Source: Lunularia cruciata
Lineage: Eukaryota; Streptophyta; Marchantiopsida; Lunulariales; Lunulariaceae
Direction of reading: 5' to 3'
DNA length: 64,000 nt
Assembly (NCBI GenBank): GCA_948567375.1
Contig: OX419755.1
Location: 56,438,291-56,502,290 of the forward strand
The translations under genes were made by a program, and so were the position numbers. Positions 61,340 to 64,000 of the stretch are shown in pieces. Every line of letters begins with the position of its first letter. The stretch's first letter is position 1. The notes under the pieces were generated by a model. That model did no database searches. It had not been told where the DNA came from and saw only the letters and a list, made by a program, of their open reading frames with translations.

Positions 61340-62800
61340 TAAGCACCAGTAAGCAGTGCGTGAAACGATGGAAATTAAAAACGTGGGCTGGAGTGGGGTA
61401 GAAACACTGTAGACACTGTAGGTCGAGCCATGAACCAGACAAAGAGCGAAGGAAAACTATTAGGGAGGGAATTAGCTCGAGCCATGAACCAGACAAAGAG
61501 CCAAGGAAAACTAATAGGGAGGGAATTAGCGGGGAATGGAAGAATGGAACAATGCGAGAGCTTATGGATGGTGTGGCTGCAGAGACTTATCGGAGTGTAA
61601 CAGGGTACTGAGAGCGACGCGAAAGAGGACAGGATATAGACTTTATTGCAACACGCGCCTATGGATGCTCTAGTCTTGAGACACTAAAGGGCAAAGGGAT
61701 GAGACACTACACAGCAAAGGGAAGCAGTAGGCGGCCATAGTAAACCTCCACGAAAACACATGTGACTTCATCAGTGCCTCACACTGTGCCGAAGTAGCTG
61801 AGCAAGTGTCAGTACCCCTCTTACCGAGTTTCTGCTCAAAAACTCATGAATGCCAAGGCAAGGTTTATATATATTGGTAAATGAGAGCAGAAGCCGTACG
61901 GGGAACAGGTTATCCAGAACTCATGAAGTGCAGAAATGCACATATTCGATAAACAACATTTACATGAATTACAATGCTAGTGTAGTATGAAAGCTTTAGT
62001 GTAAAATGCATCAAAAATAACTTGCAGCAAAAGTATAGGTGCGGACAAGTAACATGTAGCAAAGGCATAAGTGCAAGAAATTGAGAACACCGTACTGCTA
62101 ATGGACAATAACGAACTTGAAATCGAGAGCAGCAAGGCCAACGTTGAAATCAAGAGCAGCAAGGCCAACGCGAGCGTGGGTTAGAGAGCTTGATGTAAGA
62201 GTTCACCAATAAAAAGTAATGAAGTCAGAGAGCAGCAATGCAACCAAAAGCGAGAGGCATAGGAAATGTGCTATGTGCTGTAAGAGCCCGCCAGGATGCA
62301 ATGCGTGGATGAAGCAAGAGGAATAGAAAACTTGCTATAAGAACCCACCATGATACAGTGCGCAGGTGAAGATGAAGAACGTGGGATGGAGTGGGGGAGG
62401 AACACAGGAAACAGTAGAGAGCGAGGCAGGAAGCAGTCAGAGAGCGAAGGGAAAAGACTAGGGAGTGAAATAGTACAGGAATGTGTGGATGTAGCAGGCA
62501 TTTCGCGATTATGGCTGCAGAAACGGGTAGAAATGTAAGAGTGTAACTATAGCGGAGCGTAAGAAGACAGGATAAAGTATATCACTCCCAGTGCTATGGA
62601 CACTGGAGTCCGGATACGCTAAACAACTGAAGGAAGCAGAAGGCAGCCATAGTAAACCTCCACGATAACACCAACGACTTCATCAGTGCCTCACGTAGTG
62701 CCGAAGTAGCTGAACAATTGTCAGTACTCCTCGTCCCGAGTTTCTGCTCGAAAACTCATGAGTGCCAAGGCAAACTCGGTTGCTTCCAACAGCGCCGCTA
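61340..62800 (-). repeat. Family R repeats, two units head to tail, inverted relative to 45.6 kb
   Basis: One unit runs from about 62790 down to about 61850 and a second partial unit from there to 61340. Each opens (minus strand) with CTCATGAGTTTTCGAGCAGAAACTCGG and continues with GTGGAGGTTTACTATGG. The first unit's end has CTGGATAACCTG and TATATATAAACCTT. Small internal duplications occur, including GAGCAGCAAGGCCAACG twice near 62.13-62.17 kb. Confidence 0.72.
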
Positions 62801-63690
62801 TCAGCAGTAAAACAGCCAGCTATCAGCAGTACTAAATGAAACAACGAACCGCCAGGGGAAGGTTACAGAAATGGAAGGCTACAGAAATGAGCAACTGGAG
62901 CTTAAAGTCTTAAAAGAGCAGAAATCGGACGAATGCATAGTGTAGGCATGAACGAAATTGTGAACAAGGGAAAGAAGAAAAAGATCAAACGCAGGAGAAT
63001 GTGAGTGATGTGAGACATCCCTCGAAAAACACCTGCAAGGACAAAGTCTATCAGGGTGAGCAGTGAAAGAGAGCGAAGCACAAAGAAACCAGGAGGAGGT
63101 AGTAAGAAAACAAAGGAATGAGCCAGTTAGAAGAGTGTGAAGCTGAGAGCTAGAGAGCAGAAAATAAAGCAGAGAGCAGAGAACAAGGCAGAACGGACAG
63201 GCATGAAAAGGTGAACTAACGAGGGAACGCACTATGAGCTAAGCAAGAACTAGAACCCAGATGAGCAGAAAGCAAAGGAGAAGGAGAGGGTTTCTGAGGG
63301 AAGGATGGCCTCGGGTACTGAGAGAGCCTCGGGAACTGTGAAGGAACCAGGCGAGATGGTCACATGTGTGAGATGATGCCACGTGTAACTATGCTAAGTA
63401 TTACTCTGCTTATAACTCTGCTTATAATATCGATGTATCCTGGTGTATCCTTATCAACAGGAGAGAACAAATATACTGAAACGCGCAGTCATGTAAGGAG
63501 TGTGAGTAACAAGCTGTAATGGAAGACCTACAACTCAAAAATACACCATTCCGTTCAAGGGAAACTGAAAATAACAGACTGTTGAGAACACATACAAGGG
63601 AACTGTGAAGTAAAACAACAGATGTGAGTTGGGGCAAAAGGGAAGAAAGTGGATAGTCACATAGCTGAGAATGGGCGAATGCATCAAACA
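62801..63690. other. Purine-rich stretch between family R copies
   Basis: GA-rich on the plus strand. No gene recognised. It may be diverged family R sequence. Confidence 0.35.
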
Positions 63691-64000
63691 TGAGACATGT
63701 ATATATGTATATGAGAACAGAAACTGTTCTGACCAGTGCCTAAAGAAACAATCAGGAATAAGTCCTGATCACCGCTATGGTAAACAAGCCTACAGAGCAA
63801 GGTTTATATATATAGGTATACGAGAACAGAAGCTATTTTGGGATAGGGTTATCCAGAACTCATGAATTGCAAATGATCGATAAGCAAGATGTACATGATT
63901 CACAATGCTAGAATAGTGAGAAATCCATAATGTAGAATGCATCGAATGTAACTTGAAGCAAAGGCATAATTGAAACAAATTGAGAATAACATATGGCTAA
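63691..64000 (-). repeat. Family R fragment at the right window edge
   Basis: AGGTTTATATATATAGGTATACGAGAACAGAAGC and GTTATCCAGAACTCATGAATTGC are the reverse complement of the TATA end of family R. It continues to the window edge. Confidence 0.72.

Overview
This window is nuclear DNA of a land plant. Two host genes support this: a vacuolar-type zinc transporter of the MTP1 family (36.3-37.7 kb) and a nine-exon ACX2-type peroxisomal acyl-CoA oxidase (41.6-45.2 kb). The surrounding LTR retrotransposons are of plant Ty3/gypsy lineages. The single 878-base exon in the oxidase gene and several introns under 140 bases fit a seed-free plant (bryophyte or lycophyte) at least as well as a seed plant, but I cannot name the species.

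Layout. 1-15.3 kb is a nest of LTR elements: a decayed plus-strand gypsy element (family D) was hit twice by a young minus-strand gypsy family (A). One A copy leaves the window on the left. The other is complete (6997-14805), with near-identical 679-bp LTRs and a 4-bp target duplication GGAC. 15.3-18.8 kb is AT-rich and holds a 67-bp minisatellite. 18.8-24.4 kb is a complete but broken chromovirus (family B) with target duplication CTTGT. 24.4-35 kb is AT-rich and gene-poor, with one LINE-like reverse transcriptase remnant. 35-45.3 kb is the host gene island, visibly richer in G+C. 45.6-48.5 kb and 61.3-64 kb hold an unclassified 0.9-kb repeat (family R), mostly in opposite orientation at the two places. 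Between them lie a truncated B relative (C, 48.5-51.0 kb), a decayed coding remnant of unknown origin, two solo LTRs (A type 57.4 kb, B type 59.4 kb) and an old A-like LTR.

The two host genes have no evident joint function: MTP1 moves zinc into the vacuole, and ACX2 starts beta-oxidation of long-chain acyl-CoA in peroxisomes, probably imported through an N-terminal PTS2 signal.

The most interesting signal is in the family B LTRs. Their U3 regions carry repeated perfect heat-shock elements (alternating GAA/TTC units, 5-bp phased) just upstream of a TATA box. This is the arrangement known from the heat-activated copia element ONSEN, here in a Ty3/gypsy chromovirus, and one such site persists in four of five LTR copies. 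Second are three imperfect tandem units upstream of ACX2, each beginning with a splice-donor-like sequence.
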